Assembly (NCBI RefSeq): GCF_047511655.1
Contig: NC_133397.1
Coordinates: forward strand, 129,292,308 to 129,356,307
From: Castor canadensis
Lineage: Eukaryota; Chordata; Mammalia; Rodentia; Castoridae
Direction of reading: 5' to 3'
DNA: 64,000 bases
The first letter of the stretch is position 1; each line of letters starts with the position of its first letter. Below are positions 44,576-56,248 of this stretch, piece after piece. Below the pieces are notes generated by a model. It did not search any database. It saw only the letters and a program-made list of their open reading frames with translations, and was not told the origin of the DNA. The translations under genes were made by a program, and so were the position numbers.

Positions 44576-44769
44576 TTTGTCATCCCTTCCAGTTCTTAAC
44601 ACAATGCCTTTTATGTAGTAAACATTGGCTAGATGCCAACTTTCATACTGACACTCTTCACTGTTTTAATTAGGGAGACTGATGATTACCCTGAGTCTGT
44701 GAAGTAAAATGAAATTGTAGTAGATCCCTCCCCCATCCATGGGGGAGGGATAGTATTGAACCCTGCATA

Positions 44770-44835
44770 CGTGCCACAGTTTGGATGTTTGTCCCACAGT
44801 TCACTGAAGCTTGGCCCCCCAGTGTCATAGTTGAG
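44770..44835 (+). mobile_element. MaLR LTR fragment
   Basis: 'gccacagtttggatgtttgt' and 'gcttggccccccagtgtca' recall the 5' end of MST/MLT-type LTRs. The rest is missing or too diverged. Confidence 0.5.
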
Positions 44836-45780
44836 ATAATAAAAACCTTAAAAGGTTCTTTGTTTTTTAGGTCTAGAAAATGGGAAGGAGACCCTGGAAG
44901 GAAGAGGAAGAAGGAAATGAGGAAAGGGCTAAGGGCATGGCTCAAGTGGAAAGATACAGATCAGAGGAAAAATACAAAATAAAGGCTTGGCCAGAGTGGG
45001 TCTATGGGGCAGGGAAGTGTTAAGGCCTCAGGATATGTACTGTATCATACATTACATTGTTTCTGGATGTTAATTCAATAAAACAATTTAATCACAGGTC
45101 CCAGAGCTAGAATAAACTTTAGAGATTACTGAATTCACTTCAAAAAGAATGACATGGAACATGCTAAAAGTACCCAGTTTCTACCCCAGTTGATACAGAA
45201 GAGGCTGTTAATAGGAAAAATAACTGAGGCATTTTTGCTACCCTTTATTTGATGATTCAGAGTTCATCTCTTACTCTCACAGCAGACTGTTCCCAAAATA
45301 GGGTGACAAATGAATAGGTCATCATTTCCCCATCTCTTCACATCATGGTGTAATAGTGAAAACACCATGGGGAGACATGACTACTGTCAGTGGGAGGTGG
45401 CTGACTGAGATTGAGATGATTGGTATCTTGACCAACTTTTAAGTCTGTCTCAGATATCAGTAGTTGATAAGCTTGGAAATAAATGTGGAAGCTACAGTAT
45501 TTTTAGTGAGTCACTATTGAATTTTACCCTTCGTAAGAAAGCCAGTGTACTTTAGCATGAGTAAGGTGAGTGGAAATAGTGGCTTAGTTAACTCTTTGAC
45601 TTACTATGTGTGTGTACACATATTGTAGCCAGTAATATAATGTATTAGGTATAGCTATCAGAACAACAAAAAAGATAGTACATATTTTAGATGATTAAAC
45701 CTAGCTTCTGACTTAGCTTTTCCTGACCTGTGAATTTGGAGGAAATTTGAGTGAGGATATTGGACTCTCTGGTCGCATAC
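44836..45780. other. Intron 1, no recognised feature
   Basis: The sequence is apparently unique. No exon or repeat family was recognised. Confidence 0.45.
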
Positions 45781-45871
45781 TTTTTTTTTTTCCCCCCACT
45801 ACTAAGGCTTGAATTCAAAGCCTTGTGACTGTAGGCAGGTGTTCTACCACTTCACACATCTTCGGCCTGTT
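45781..45871 (-). mobile_element. ID-like SINE, diverged
   Basis: A T/C-tract is followed by 'aaggcttgaattcaaagcc' and 'gcaggtgttctaccacttc', a reversed and degraded ID unit. A GT/G-rich stretch follows at 45899-45938. Confidence 0.75.
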
Positions 45872-46199
45872 TGGATTCATTAAACCTTGGAGAACCAGTG
45901 GTGTGTGTGTGTGGTGGGGTTGGGGGTGGGGGGAGGCTTGAAGATTGAAGCAGGTGAAACTATTTTGCAGACATCTAATAGTCTATAGTGTTTTTAAAAT
46001 TGCATCTGTATTTTCATATAATGCTTTTATACTCTGTCTCTTTTTAGGTCTAAGGGAATTCTTTAATCTATAATGAGAGTTGTATTGTTTTTTAAAACTT
46101 CCGTTAATGTTTGGCATTGTATTATGTATTTTTAAGTATGAATCACAGTAAAAAAAACTAACACCTATGAAACTGTCACAACTTAAGTGTTTTAAGTTG

Positions 46200-46425
46200 C
46201 CAGACATGGTGCTTCACAAGTGTAATTCCAGCTACTCCAGAGGCTGAGGCAGGAGGAACATGAGTTCAAGACCAGCTTGGGCAACACAGGCAAGACCCTA
46301 TCTCAAAAAAAAAAAAAAAAAAAAGTTTAGGGACTGGAGGAGTGGCTCAAGCACTAGAGTGCCTGCCTACCAAGTGCAATACCCTGAGTTCAAACCCCAG
46401 TCCCACCAAAAACACAACAACAAAA
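46200..46425 (+). mobile_element. Composite B1-ID SINE
   Basis: A B1 unit ('gccagacatggtgcttcaca ... caagaccctatctc') is joined by A20 to an ID unit ('gtggctcaagcactagagtg ... gagttcaaaccccagtccc') with an (aac)n tail. Confidence 0.9.
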
Positions 46426-46542
46426 AAGTTAAAAGTTAAAGTTTGTCTTGTTTAGTAAGTGCTAGGTTGGCAGGAACCTAAACACTCCCACCTAAGGTCC
46501 AGAGCTCTTCCTGCTAAGTATCTTTTATTTCTTTTTATTTAT

Positions 46543-46752
46543 TTTTTGGTGGCTCTGGGGTTTGAACTCAGGGCTTTATGGTTGCTAAGCAATTGCTCTA
46601 CACTTGAGCCACAGCTCTAGTCTGCTTTGCTCTGGTTATTTTGGAGATGGGGTCTTGTGAATTATTTTCCTGGACTGGCCTTGAACTGCAACCCTCCTGA
46701 TCTCAGCCTCCCAAATAGCTAGGATTACAGGTGTGAGCCATTGAACCTGGTA
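46543..46752 (-). mobile_element. Composite B1-ID SINE
   Basis: Reversed ID ('ggggtttgaactcagggct') and reversed B1 ('tctcagcctcccaaatagct'). Confidence 0.88.
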
Positions 46753-46949
46753 ATAAGTATCTTTATATTGGTACATATCATTCCTCATTTTAAAATGTGT
46801 AGTATTGCAGTTCACACAGATTGAAATCTGTTACAACCCCAAGTACTGGTGAGGTTGTGGAGAAACTCGATCACTTGTGTATCACTGGTAGGGGAGAGAA
46901 TATAAAATGGTATAACTGGTCTGGAAGACCTTGGCAATGTCTTTAAAAG

Positions 46950-47046
46950 CTGAGCATGTGGGACCAGTGGCTCAAGTGGTAAAGCACCTACCTGGCAAGT
47001 GCAAGACCCCAAGTTCAAACCTCAGTGCCACCTCCCTGTCCCTCAA
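46950..47046 (+). mobile_element. ID-like SINE nested in L1M
   Basis: 'ccagtggctcaagtggtaa' to 'caagttcaaacctcagtgc', with a C/T and then A-rich tail. Confidence 0.87.
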
Positions 47047-47282
47047 AAAAGAGCTAAACATGTAATTGCCATATGACCTAGCAATTACACTTCTGGATAT
47101 TTATTCCAGAGAGATGAAAACTTATTTTGACACAAAAGCCTATGTATGAAATTTATAGCAGCTTTATTTGTAATACTCTGAAACTGAAATCAGCTGATGT
47201 CCTGCAGTAGTGAATGGCCAAATACAGATCATGAAATACTGCTCAGCAATGAAATATAACTGTTGATATACACAATATCTTA

Positions 47283-47640
47283 GACCATTTAGGCTAAGGA
47301 ACAAAATGCTGTAAACTAGGGTGGGGGCAGTGCTTATAAATAGCAAACATTTATTTCTCACAGTTTTGGTGACTGGGAAGTCCAAGATCAGGGTGCCCGC
47401 AGATTCAGTGTCTGTTGAGAGCGCCCTTTCTGTTCTGTAGAGTGGGCATAGCCTTCTAGCTATGTCCTCAAATGGTAGAAAAGACAAAGAATCACTGTGA
47501 GCCTCTTTGCAAGGGCATTAATCCTATTAATTAGTGCTCTGTCTTCATGGCCTGGTTACCTTCCAAAAACTCCTTCTCCTAATACCATCACATTGGGCAA
47601 CATGAATTGAGGGGAGACACAAACATTCAAGCCAAGCATT
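47283..47640 (-). mobile_element. MaLR-like LTR nested in L1M
   Basis: The plus strand reads 'agcaaacatttatttctcac', 'agttttggtgactgggaag', 'tccttctcctaataccatca' and 'gagacacaaacattcaagc', the reversed LTR wording. L1M reading continues on both sides. Confidence 0.75.
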
Positions 47641-48085
47641 TACAAGCACCTGGATAAATCTCCATGGAATTATGCTGAGTGAAAGGAGCCAGTCTCAAAA
47701 GTTTGCCTACTGTATGAATCTGTTTTATGATATTCTTGAAACTGTAGCGATGAAGAACTGAGTAGTGGTTGCCAGGGAATGGGGCAGGGGACTGAGGTGG
47801 ATGTGGTTTTGTAACAGGGCACCATGCCTGCAGCAATAGAACTGTTGTGCATCTTGACTATAGTAGTGGGTACACAAACCAACAGAGCATAAAATTGTTA
47901 TAGAACTAAATATATCCACCCCCACCCCCACATCTATAACATGTGCAAGTCAAGCAAGAAATCTGAAATCTGAATGAAATCATTGGAATATATCAATAGC
48001 ATAGTTGTGATATTATGATTTTGCAAAATGTTATCCATGGGGAAAACTGGGTTAGGAATCTCTATTATTGTTATTATTATTACTA

Positions 48086-48303
48086 TTTTTTGGTGGTACC
48101 GGGGGTTGAACTCAGGGCCTCAGGCTTGGTAGGCAGGTGCTGTACCACTTGAAATACTTGGGTGGTCCACTGTATTATTTCTTAACAACTGCATATGATC
48201 CTACAATTATGTCTCTTTCTCTTTATTTTTTTGCGGTAGTGGGGTTTGAACTTAACTTTGTGCTTGCAAGGCAGGTGTTCTATGCTTGAGCCACACCTTC
48301 AAC
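48086..48303 (-). mobile_element. Two successive ID-like SINEs
   Basis: Reversed ID units lie at about 48090-48165 ('gggggttgaactcagggcc') and 48226-48303 ('tggggtttgaacttaactt'), separated by about 60 bp of T-rich and unique sequence. Orientation is the same. Confidence 0.84.
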
Positions 48304-48331
48304 CTTTATGTGTAATTTTTTAAAAAAATGT

Positions 48332-48442
48332 TGGTTTTTTTCTTTTGTTTCTCTGTGTAGCCCAGGCTGGCCTCAAACTCATGATATTTCTGCCTCAGCC
48401 GCTTGAATGCTGGGATTATAGGCATGTACCACCATCTCAACT
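48332..48442 (-). mobile_element. B1-type SINE
   Basis: Reversed B1: 'gtagcccaggctggcctcaa' and 'gaatgctgggattataggc'. Confidence 0.86.
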
Positions 48443-48709
48443 TTAAAAAATGCAATTTTGAATTACAAAATTATTAGTTCAAATATTTAGGAACTATAGC
48501 ATGCTTTTAGCATGGTCAATAAAGTTATTTATTGATAAATAATTTATTAGTAAATGTAATCTTGGAACGGAAAGGACTTTGCACTCTAGGCTTGACACTG
48601 TTGTCAGTAAGTAGTTGTTTAGTATAATCTCATTTAAACTAGACATGTGTTCCTTGGAGGTTTTCATTATTTATTTAGCTTTTGTTTATAGCCATTTCCC
48701 CCTAACCCT

Positions 48710-48809
48710 GGGGAGCTTCTAAGATGCATATTCCCAGACATCGTTCCTGAGGATTCTGATTCAGTAGGTTTGGGGTGAGTCCTAGCAACTACATTTAAAG
48801 TATCGAATC
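48710..48809. mobile_element. MER5-type DNA-transposon relic (split by L1)
   Basis: 'gcttctaagatgcatattcc', 'gattctgattcagtaggttt', 'ggggtgagtcctagcaact' match the MER5-type hAT consensus. The end of the element ('cagctgattttgattca') continues after the L1, from 50585. Confidence 0.7.
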
Positions 48810-50575
48810 GTAACCAGGCAAAGACAGCTCCAAAAAGGAGAACTATAGGCCAATCTCCTTAATGAACATTGATGCAAAAATCCTCAACAAAATAATGGCA
48901 AACCGAATTCAACAACACATCAAAAAGATTATTCACCACGACCACGTAGGCTTCATCCCAGGAATGCAGGGGTGGTTCAACATACAAAATTCAATAAATG
49001 TAATAAACCACATTAACAGAAGCAAAGACAAAAACCACTTGATCATCTCAATAGATGCAGAAAAAGCCTTTGATAAAATCCAACACCATTTCATGATAAA
49101 AGCTCTAAGAAAACTAGGAATAGAAGGAAAATACCTCAACATTATAAAAGCTATATATGACAAACCTACAGCCAGCATTATACTTAACGGAGAAAACCAA
49201 ACCATTCCCTCTAAAATCAGGAACCAGACAAGGATGCCCACTATCTCCACTCCTATTCAACATAGTACTGGAATTCCTAGTCAGAGCAATTAGGCAAGAA
49301 GAAGGAATAAAAGGAATACAAATAGGTAAAGAAACTGTCAAAATATCCCTATTTGCAGACGACATGATCCTATACCTTAAAGACCCAAAAAACTCTACTC
49401 AGAAGCTTCTAGACATCATCAATAGCTATAGCAAGGTAGCAGGATATGAAATCAACATAGAAAAATCATTAGCATTTCTATACACTAACAATGAGCAAAC
49501 TGAAAAAGAATGTATGAAAACAATTCCATTTACAATAGCCTCAAAAAAAATCAAATACCTAGGTGTAAACCTAACAAAAGACGTGAATGACCTCTACAAG
49601 GAAAACTATAAACTTCTGAAGAAAGAGATTGAGGAAGACTATAGAAAGTGGAGAGATCTCCCATGCTCATGGATTGGTAGAATCAACATAGTAAAAATGT
49701 CTATACTCCCAAAAGTAATCTACATGTTTAATGCAATTCCCACATTGATCTACCATTTGATCCAGCAATACCACTCTTGGGGATATACCCAAAAGACTGT
49801 GACACAGGTTACTCCAGAGGCACCTGCACACCCATGTTTATTGCAGCACTATTCACAATAGCCAAGTTGTGGAAACAGCCAAGATGCCCCACCACTGACG
49901 AATGGATTAAGAAAATGTGGTATCTATACACAATGGAATTTTATGCAGCCATGAAGAAGAACGAAATGTTATCATTCGCTGGTAAATGAATGGATTTGGA
50001 GAACATCATTCTGAGTGAGGTTAGCCTGGCCCAAGAGATCAAAAATTGTATGTTCTCCCTCATATGCGGACATTAGATCAAGGGCAAACACAACAAGGGG
50101 ATTGGACTTTGAGCACATGATAAAAGCGAGAGCACACAAGGGAGGGGTGAGGATAGGTAAGACACCTAAAAAATTAGCTAGCATTTGTTGCCCTTAACGC
50201 AGAGAAACTAAAGCAGTTACCTTAAAAGCAACTGAGGCCAATAGGAAAAGGGGACCAGGAACTAGAGAAAAGGTTAGATCAAAAAGAATTAACCTAGAAG
50301 GTAACACCCACGCACAGGAAATCAATGTGAGTCAACTCCCTGTATAGCTATCCTTATCTCAACCAGTAAAAACCCTTGTTCCTTCCTATTATTGCTTATA
50401 CTCTCTCGTCAACAAAATTAGAGATAAGGGCAAAATAGTTTCTGCTGGGTATTGAGGGGGTAGGGGGGAGAGGGAGGGGGTGGAGAGGGTGGTAAGGGAG
50501 GGGGTGGGGGCAGAGGGGAGAAATGACCCAAGCCTTGTATGCACATATGAATAATAAAACAATAAAAAAATAAAG
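48810..50575 (+). mobile_element. L1 retrotransposon, 5'-truncated, internally deleted
   Basis: Target duplications aaagtatcgaatc (48797-48809) and aaagaatcgaatc (50572-50584) flank it, with one mismatch. The element opens within ORF2 near the start of the reverse transcriptase ('[11 protein letters not shown]'). It carries the R-Q-G-C-P-L-S and F-A-D-D-M-I motifs, with one frameshift near 49200. Around 49740-49752 it jumps from '[14 protein letters not shown]' to the last roughly 100 residues ('[12 protein letters not shown]'). About 1.2 kb is therefore missing compared with a usual L1 ORF2. ORF2 ends at 49989. A 3' UTR with a G-rich tract and an A-rich tail ends at about 50575. Divergence looks low. 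Confidence 0.93.
50454..50520 (+). repeat. G-rich polypurine tract of L1 3' UTR
   Basis: About 67 bp with many runs of three to six G residues. This is a hallmark of mammalian L1 3' UTRs and a strong potential G-quadruplex. The reversed equivalent (C/T-rich) is seen in the other lineage L1 copies of this window. Confidence 0.9.
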
Positions 50576-50999
50576 AATCGAATCATATCAGCTGATTTTG
50601 ATTCAAGAGATCAGCAGTCATGAAAATGAATCAGAATTGTGAGCAAATAGGAACTCTTTAAATCCCTTTTTATTGGTTGTTGCCTTTTTATCTTTGTGGT
50701 TACTCTGAATCAACATGAACTTCAAAAGATCTTGCCTTGGTACTCATGTTGAAGGAGCCTGCCCATCTCTTAACTTTTTGGGCTTCCTGACCTCTCATGA
50801 TTTATGTGGTCAAAGAATGCAAAGACTCCTACTTCATTACCTGGTTGTATAAAAAAGAATGCTCCACTAGGGTAGGAAAGCCAGACCACTCAGGAAATGG
50901 TGTACTCTTTTAATTCCTTCTTTTTGGACAGTGAAGTTCCAACTAAAGTAATTGGTCCATCTTTTCTTCTTCTGCTTTCCCCCTAAACCCTAGTTTTTT

Positions 51000-51137
51000 T
51001 CTTTTTCTTTTCTTTCTTTGAGATAGAGTCTCACTATGTTGCTTAGACTGGCCTTGAACTCCTGAGCTCAATTGATCTTCCCACCTCACCCTCCCAAGTT
51101 ACTGGGACTATAGGTGCATGCCACCATGCCAGGCTCC
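51000..51137 (-). mobile_element. B1/7SL-type SINE
   Basis: A T/C tract is followed by 'gagatagagtctcactatgt', 'ccttgaactcctgagctca', 'cccaagttactgggactata'. It is diverged but clearly 7SL-like. Confidence 0.85.
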
Positions 51138-51139
51138 CC

Positions 51140-52095
51140 AACCCCTAGTGTTGGTATATATTGAAAAGCAAATCCAAAGAAATTCCTCTTCTGCCTTTTG
51201 GGATGCTTAGGTTGCAGGTTTTTGAAATCTGGGTGACCCTGTCTATGCTCTGCCACCTTAAGCGTATAATCAGAACATCTTCTTTTGGGGATTCTTTGGG
51301 TTTATGTCAGAGCTAGGTTCAGCTGCTTCCCAAATATCTGGGCAATGTGCTTGATCTTGGGATTTGTCCTGGGGAAGCTACTCTCTGCAGGTGTGGGCCA
51401 GAGTGACCTCATCCCTTCCTTTTAAGGGTAGCCACATTGGAGTAGCATACCTCTCCAGAGAAACTGCTGCAGATTCTGTCTTCCTGTGATCGTGCATCTG
51501 ACTCAGATGCATCAGAGAACCAGCCCTGACACATTTGACTTTTAGTGGGTTCTTTTATTGAGCACCTCACATTGGTGTGTAGCTTTTATTGTATCTTTGT
51601 GCTCATAGCTTATAGCACTATGTGTAACTTGGCATTATATGTGGTAAAAATACAAAAACATATTTGTATTTCCTCCCAGGATGAGGGAGAGATGAAGAAT
51701 GTAAAAGAAAAAGTTTAGGTCTGGTTGTAACATTTTATTTCTTAGAAAAGAGTTTTAAATGAATAAGGCAAAGTGACATTTTTTAAAATTTATTTTTATT
51801 TTTTATTTTATTTTTATTCATTTATTCACATGTACAACTGACATTTGTTGTCTGTCTCCTACAGAGTTAGGAAAGAAAGGTACATTAAGAGACTATCACA
51901 CTAGGGTGTGGTAGTAAGAAATAGAGGAACATTTTTTTTTTGACACAGACTTTTTATATTTTGAAATGTTTTGTAATTTAAAATAAAACGGAAAAAACGA
52001 TCTAGGTCACGTTAACTTTCCTAAAGCTTGAAGGTTCTTTATTCTCAAAACAACACAGAAATCATCTGATAGAAACTGATCCATTTCTCCACCTT
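51140..52095. other. Intron 1, no recognised feature
   Basis: A T/A-rich run at 51779-51835 may be the tail of an L1 scrap. Otherwise no feature was recognised. Confidence 0.4.
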
Positions 52096-52099
52096 CAGA

Positions 52100-53330
52100 T
52101 ATATATGGACCCATCTCCTTCTTCCCCGTAGGTACAATGGGATTGGTGTCTCTCTTTGCTGTGATTCCAGCCCCTCCACCTCTTCTCTTGATCCCTTCCC
52201 TTCTTACCTCTCAGGAACCTTGTTCTGTTTATCTGCCAACAACTCACTTCCTCAAACCTATCTTTTTCTATGAACTTCTTTCTGTTAATATTGAAATATG
52301 TCCTAGTTTCTCTTAACTTTCAAAAAAATCTCTGGAGCTGACAAGGTGGCTCACATCTGTCATACCAGCTGTTTGAGAGGTGGAGATGGGTTTGAGACAG
52401 CCCAGAGGAAAACTTAGGGAGTCCTGCATCTCTACTAACAGGGTGGGCATGGTGCCTGTAATTCCCAGCTACGCCATGGGCATAGGTAGGAGGATCGCAG
52501 TCTAAGCTGGCCCTATCTAAAAAGTTACTAAAGCAAGAAAGGACTGGGGGCATGGCTGAAGTGGTAGAGTACCTGCCTAGCAAGCTTGAGGCCCTGGGTT
52601 CAAACCCCAGTGTCAGAAAAACAAAACAAATAAACTACCTCACAAATGCCGTATGTCTTTCCTCTCCTTCATAGCCAACTTTCTCTTACCAGTATCTACC
52701 TGGTTGTCTTTATTTTCAGTCAACTTTACTCTGTTTTCTCTCTCATCAGGTTGCTCTTGTCAAGTCAGCAGGGACTTCCAGTTCACTAAATTCAATGGTG
52801 CTTTTCAGTCTCCAGCTCCTTACACCACTGACCACCAACCACTCTCTACTCCTTAAAATTCCTTCCATGGTTTCCGTGCTATACCAGTCTAGTTTTCTTC
52901 TACCTTGCTGATTTCTCCCTGCTCTTGTCCGTTGCCCAGGACTCAGTCCTAAACCCTTTTCTCACTAAATTTATCCAAGTGATGGCAGCTATTCCCGTGA
53001 CTTCTGTTATTTTCCCTGTGACTCTCAAACTTCTATTGCCAGTTCTAACTTCTGTTTTCTTAGCCATTGATCTGTACCTCCAGACACTCCTAAATATCAT
53101 GTGTGACCCACAGAGTCTTCTGTCTCAACATGTACAAAACTGAAGTCATGGGGAAACTCATCTTTTCCCCAATGTTTTTGTCCTCCAGTGTTCCCTGTCC
53201 AAGGAATGGCACCATAATTTATCTAGTTGCTCAAGCCAGAAACTTAATTTCTTCTTCAATATCAGTCCTTGTCCATTTAACCTGTGAATTAATCCTGTTC
53301 CTTTTGCCTCCCTATCTTTCAATCTATTAG
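52100..53330 (+). mobile_element. Old L2 fragment with SINE insertion
   Basis: L2 wording such as 'ccattgatctgtacctccag', 'caacatgtacaaaactgaag', 'agttgctcaagccagaaac' extends through this region. The SINE at 52327-52615 splits it. Open frames here are L2 relics with no intact domain. Confidence 0.72.
52327..52615 (+). mobile_element. Polymeric B1-B1-ID SINE
   Basis: Two B1-like units (about 52330-52430 and 52438-52515) are followed by the linker 'aaaaagttactaaagcaag' and an ID unit ('gcatggctgaagtggtagag ... gggttcaaaccccagtg') with an A-rich tail. It shares its layout with 41826-42112. Confidence 0.82.
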
Positions 53331-53334
53331 ACTG

Positions 53335-53650
53335 AAAGAGGCACAGAACAGATAGGCAGGAGATGACCCAAACAGGATTTATTCGGGAAGAAACCTTGTG
53401 AAGGGGTAAGTATCTAGCCAGTGCCGGAACCCCACTACTACTTATGGACTTGGAGTAAATATAGGAGAGGGGTCTGGAGGGAAAGTTTATCTGTGGGGGA
53501 AATTTTTTCCTGGGTTAACCCCCTCCCCCACAAGGTATAGTTTGTCATTCCCTTGAGGCTAAGGGTGGCCTTTCCAGTAAGTTGCCTGCAAGGGTGTGTG
53601 GGGGTCAGTTCTCACATGGCTTCCTTTTATTCACGCTAACACAACCCTTC
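53335..53650 (-). mobile_element. Candidate solo LTR
   Basis: The plus-strand phrase 'aggatttattcgggaaga' near 53373-53390 and the mixed-GC composition resemble the reversed R region of an endogenous-retrovirus LTR. Ends and target duplication are not resolved, so this is tentative. Confidence 0.35.
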
Positions 53651-53999
53651 TCTTTTCCCTCTATTTCTCTGCTCTAAAAAGCAGATTAGAACAGATGTGT
53701 TCATAGCATAATGTTCTCCCCATTAAGACAGAATATTTCCATCTCTCTAGAAATTTCTCTTGTGACTTTCCTAGTCATCTACTAAAGCATCCACTGACCT
53801 GATTTAATTTTTAAAAAAGTGGCAACAGCCACTTCAGACATAATTTACAAGATATCCATTACTTTAAGCATCATAGGTAATTCTATCAGTATATTTTCAT
53901 GCAGATTTTGGGTAGTTATTTTCCTTTATGCCAAAGTGAAGCCTGTTATTTTCTTAAGTACTGGTACTTCAATTCCCTACAATGTCTCAGTGCATTTTT

Positions 54000-54197
54000 T
54001 TTTTCTTTGTGGTACTAGGGCTTGAGCTCAGGGCCCTTCACCTTGAGCTACCTCCACTAGCCCAATTTTTTGTGATAGGGTTTTTCGAGGTAGGGTCTTG
54101 TAAACTATTTTTACAGGCTGGCTTGGAACTGTGATCCTCCTGATCTCTGCCTCCTGAGTAGCTAGGATTACAGGTGTGAGCCCCTGAAGCCTGGCTT
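54000..54197 (-). mobile_element. Composite B1-ID SINE with TSD
   Basis: Reversed ID and B1 units lie between perfect 13-bp copies of tcagtgcattttt at 53987-53999 and 54198-54210. Confidence 0.93.
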
Positions 54198-54210
54198 TCA
54201 GTGCATTTTT

Positions 54211-55145
54211 AAAAAATAAGTTGGCACCTTCTAAGGGAACATTGCTATGAACAAAACAGCTGTCATTTGTCTCTGAAGCATTTTTAAATTGGTTTTGTTT
54301 TGCTGTTAGCCTTCTTTGGGATTTAAGAGAAAAATGGGAAGGCAATTTTGGATTAATACCAGTCTAAGAAATCCCCTAACTAGAGTTGGCCATCTGGTTT
54401 GCATGAAAAGAGGATTTTGTCATTCCAAACAGATTTTTAGGGTATTCTGAAAACTCTGCAACTATTAACATTTTATTGTCAAACTCAAGAGCATAGCTAG
54501 ATAGATGTTGGTGATGTTCGCTACAAGAAGGGAGCTCTCTGTTCTCTGAGAGACTGTATCTGGGCAGGTTAAGGCCTCATTCTGGGGACCCATGTAACAT
54601 AGATTCTCCTCTGTTTTAATTATTCTGGGTCAAGTCTGAAGAATTTAGTCTTGGGTGCTCTTAAGATATGTGAAGTTGACCTAGGTCATCGCTACCTGCA
54701 GGGTACTTTTAAAATGTGACAAAACTCTTGTCTTCTGTAATAACTTTGAAATAAATTTCCCAGATACATCCCTGACATTTGTGCATTGCAGGAGTCCTGA
54801 GAAGGCTATTCACCAATTCTATTCAGTGTCCCACTGGACTGTGTATCCCTGGACTTTTGCCAGGTTTAGTGCTCAGAATTCAGACAGCATTCTGTAAAAT
54901 GTCAAGGCCACTGTCAAAGAAATGAAACTGAAAGTATAATTGCCTCTAGAACTGGGTTCTGGGGAAGACAATAAATACATTTGGAGAAACAGTGAATACT
55001 AGTTGTTACAAGCTTTTTGGAAAGCAGTGTCATAATATGTTATCATAAAGCTCTTAAAACTGCATAGCCTTTGATCTAGAAATTTCACTTACTGAAATCT
55101 CTGCTGAAGAAATAATCAAATACTCAAGCAAATATTTTTGTACTT
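54211..55145. other. Intron 1, largely unassigned
   Basis: About 54960-55140 ('gcctttgatctagaaatttc', 'gaagaaataatcaaatactc') resembles the end of an old LINE. The rest has no recognised feature. Confidence 0.4.
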
Positions 55146-55147
55146 AA

Positions 55148-55250
55148 TGCAGTAGAAGTTGAGTAGGCCCTGAAGTCAGGTTACCTCAATTCACATCCCA
55201 GCTGTGCTACTCATGACTAAGGTGAACTTGCTTACTCTGTGTGTCTCAGT
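55148..55250 (+). mobile_element. MIR SINE fragment
   Basis: 'aggccctgaagtcaggttac', 'ttcacatcccagctgtgct' and 'actctgtgtgtctcagtgt' follow the MIR order. Confidence 0.7.
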
Positions 55251-55309
55251 GTGGAATAGTTCTTCTTGTAAGAGGGCAGCAGGATCCCTTTGAGTATTAG
55301 CCACAGCAG

Positions 55310-55600
55310 TGCCACATAACACAATTCTCCCAAACTCATTTGTTTCTCACTCGCACATCTATAGGTCAGTTGGAGCTCAGCTGATGTAGGCTGAGCTTGG
55401 CTCAGGACAGCAGTTTGGTTCAGGAGGACTACCATGTCACTTACTCTTTTGGAGTAAATAAACTACCAGGGACCTGTTTTTCTACTGGCAGTGTCTGAAG
55501 TGGAGCACAGCAAATCCAATTGCATTACGTTTACTAACAAACATTGGCCAAAGCAAATCACATGGCTGAGCCTTCTGCATGCCTTCTTTTAATGCTGGGG
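55310..55600 (-). mobile_element. Old MLT1-like LTR fragment
   Basis: 'ggagctcagctgatgtaggc', 'ttggccaaagcaaatcacat' and 'ggctgagcc' resemble reversed MLT1-type LTR wording. It is strongly diverged. Confidence 0.45.
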
Positions 55601-56044
55601 ATAGGTTTGATCTTTTTCTTGGTCTCATAGCTCTCTTTAACATATGTCTTGCCTGTGTTCTTTAAAGTAGCAGCAAAGTGAAGGATTTTGCAGTCTTCAG
55701 CTTTTGGTGGGAAAATCACTCCCTCATTGGTTAGGAACTAACCTTGCACCTACCCCAGGGCAGTTCTGTAATACCGCCTGCACCTGTGTGATGCCTTTAG
55801 CTGCCTTCCTGGCAGAACTGACTTAGAGCCCAAACTCTCATCTTTGTAAACCTATTATTACATCAGCATGTGAATGAGCTGTACATTCTCGTAGTCTCTC
55901 ACACCTTCAAGTCCATTTCCAGGAACATTGCACAAAATACATGAGATGAACATAGTATTGTCTGGCAGAGTGCAACTTCACATTCTTTTTTTTTTGAGTT
56001 TGAAAAGTGTACATATTGATTGTATATAAAATGTAAGATTATAG

Positions 56045-56248
56045 AACTTGGCCATGGTGGTACATGCCTGTAATCCCAGCTCCTCAGGAGGCAGAGACAG
56101 GAGGATCACAAGTTTGAGGCAATCCTTGGCAAAGTCAGCACAAAGTTCTATCTCAAAAACAAAATAAAAACAAAAGCACTGGAGATGCCATTCGGGTGGT
56201 AGACTACTTGCCTCGTTCAATCTCCCATACTACCAAAAAAAAAAAAAG
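56045..56248 (+). mobile_element. Composite B1-ID SINE
   Basis: A B1 unit ('ttggccatggtggtacatgc') is joined by an A-rich linker to a degraded ID unit ('cattcgggtggtagactact ... gttcaatctcccatac') with A13. Confidence 0.88.

Larger units (their letters stand above)
46800..47935 (+). mobile_element. Old L1M 3' region split by ID and LTR insertions
   Basis: L1M phrases run through 46810-46945 and 47050-47280 ('atgacctagcaattacactt', 'gaatggccaaatacagatc') and resume at 47645-47935 ('ggagccagtctcaaaagttt', 'gtagtggttgccagggaat'). Confidence 0.8.

Noticed and set aside
48862..49861. Reverse-transcriptase reading frames as a host gene
   Set aside because: The motifs, TSDs, G-rich 3' UTR and A tail show that this is an L1 insertion, not a gene of the locus.
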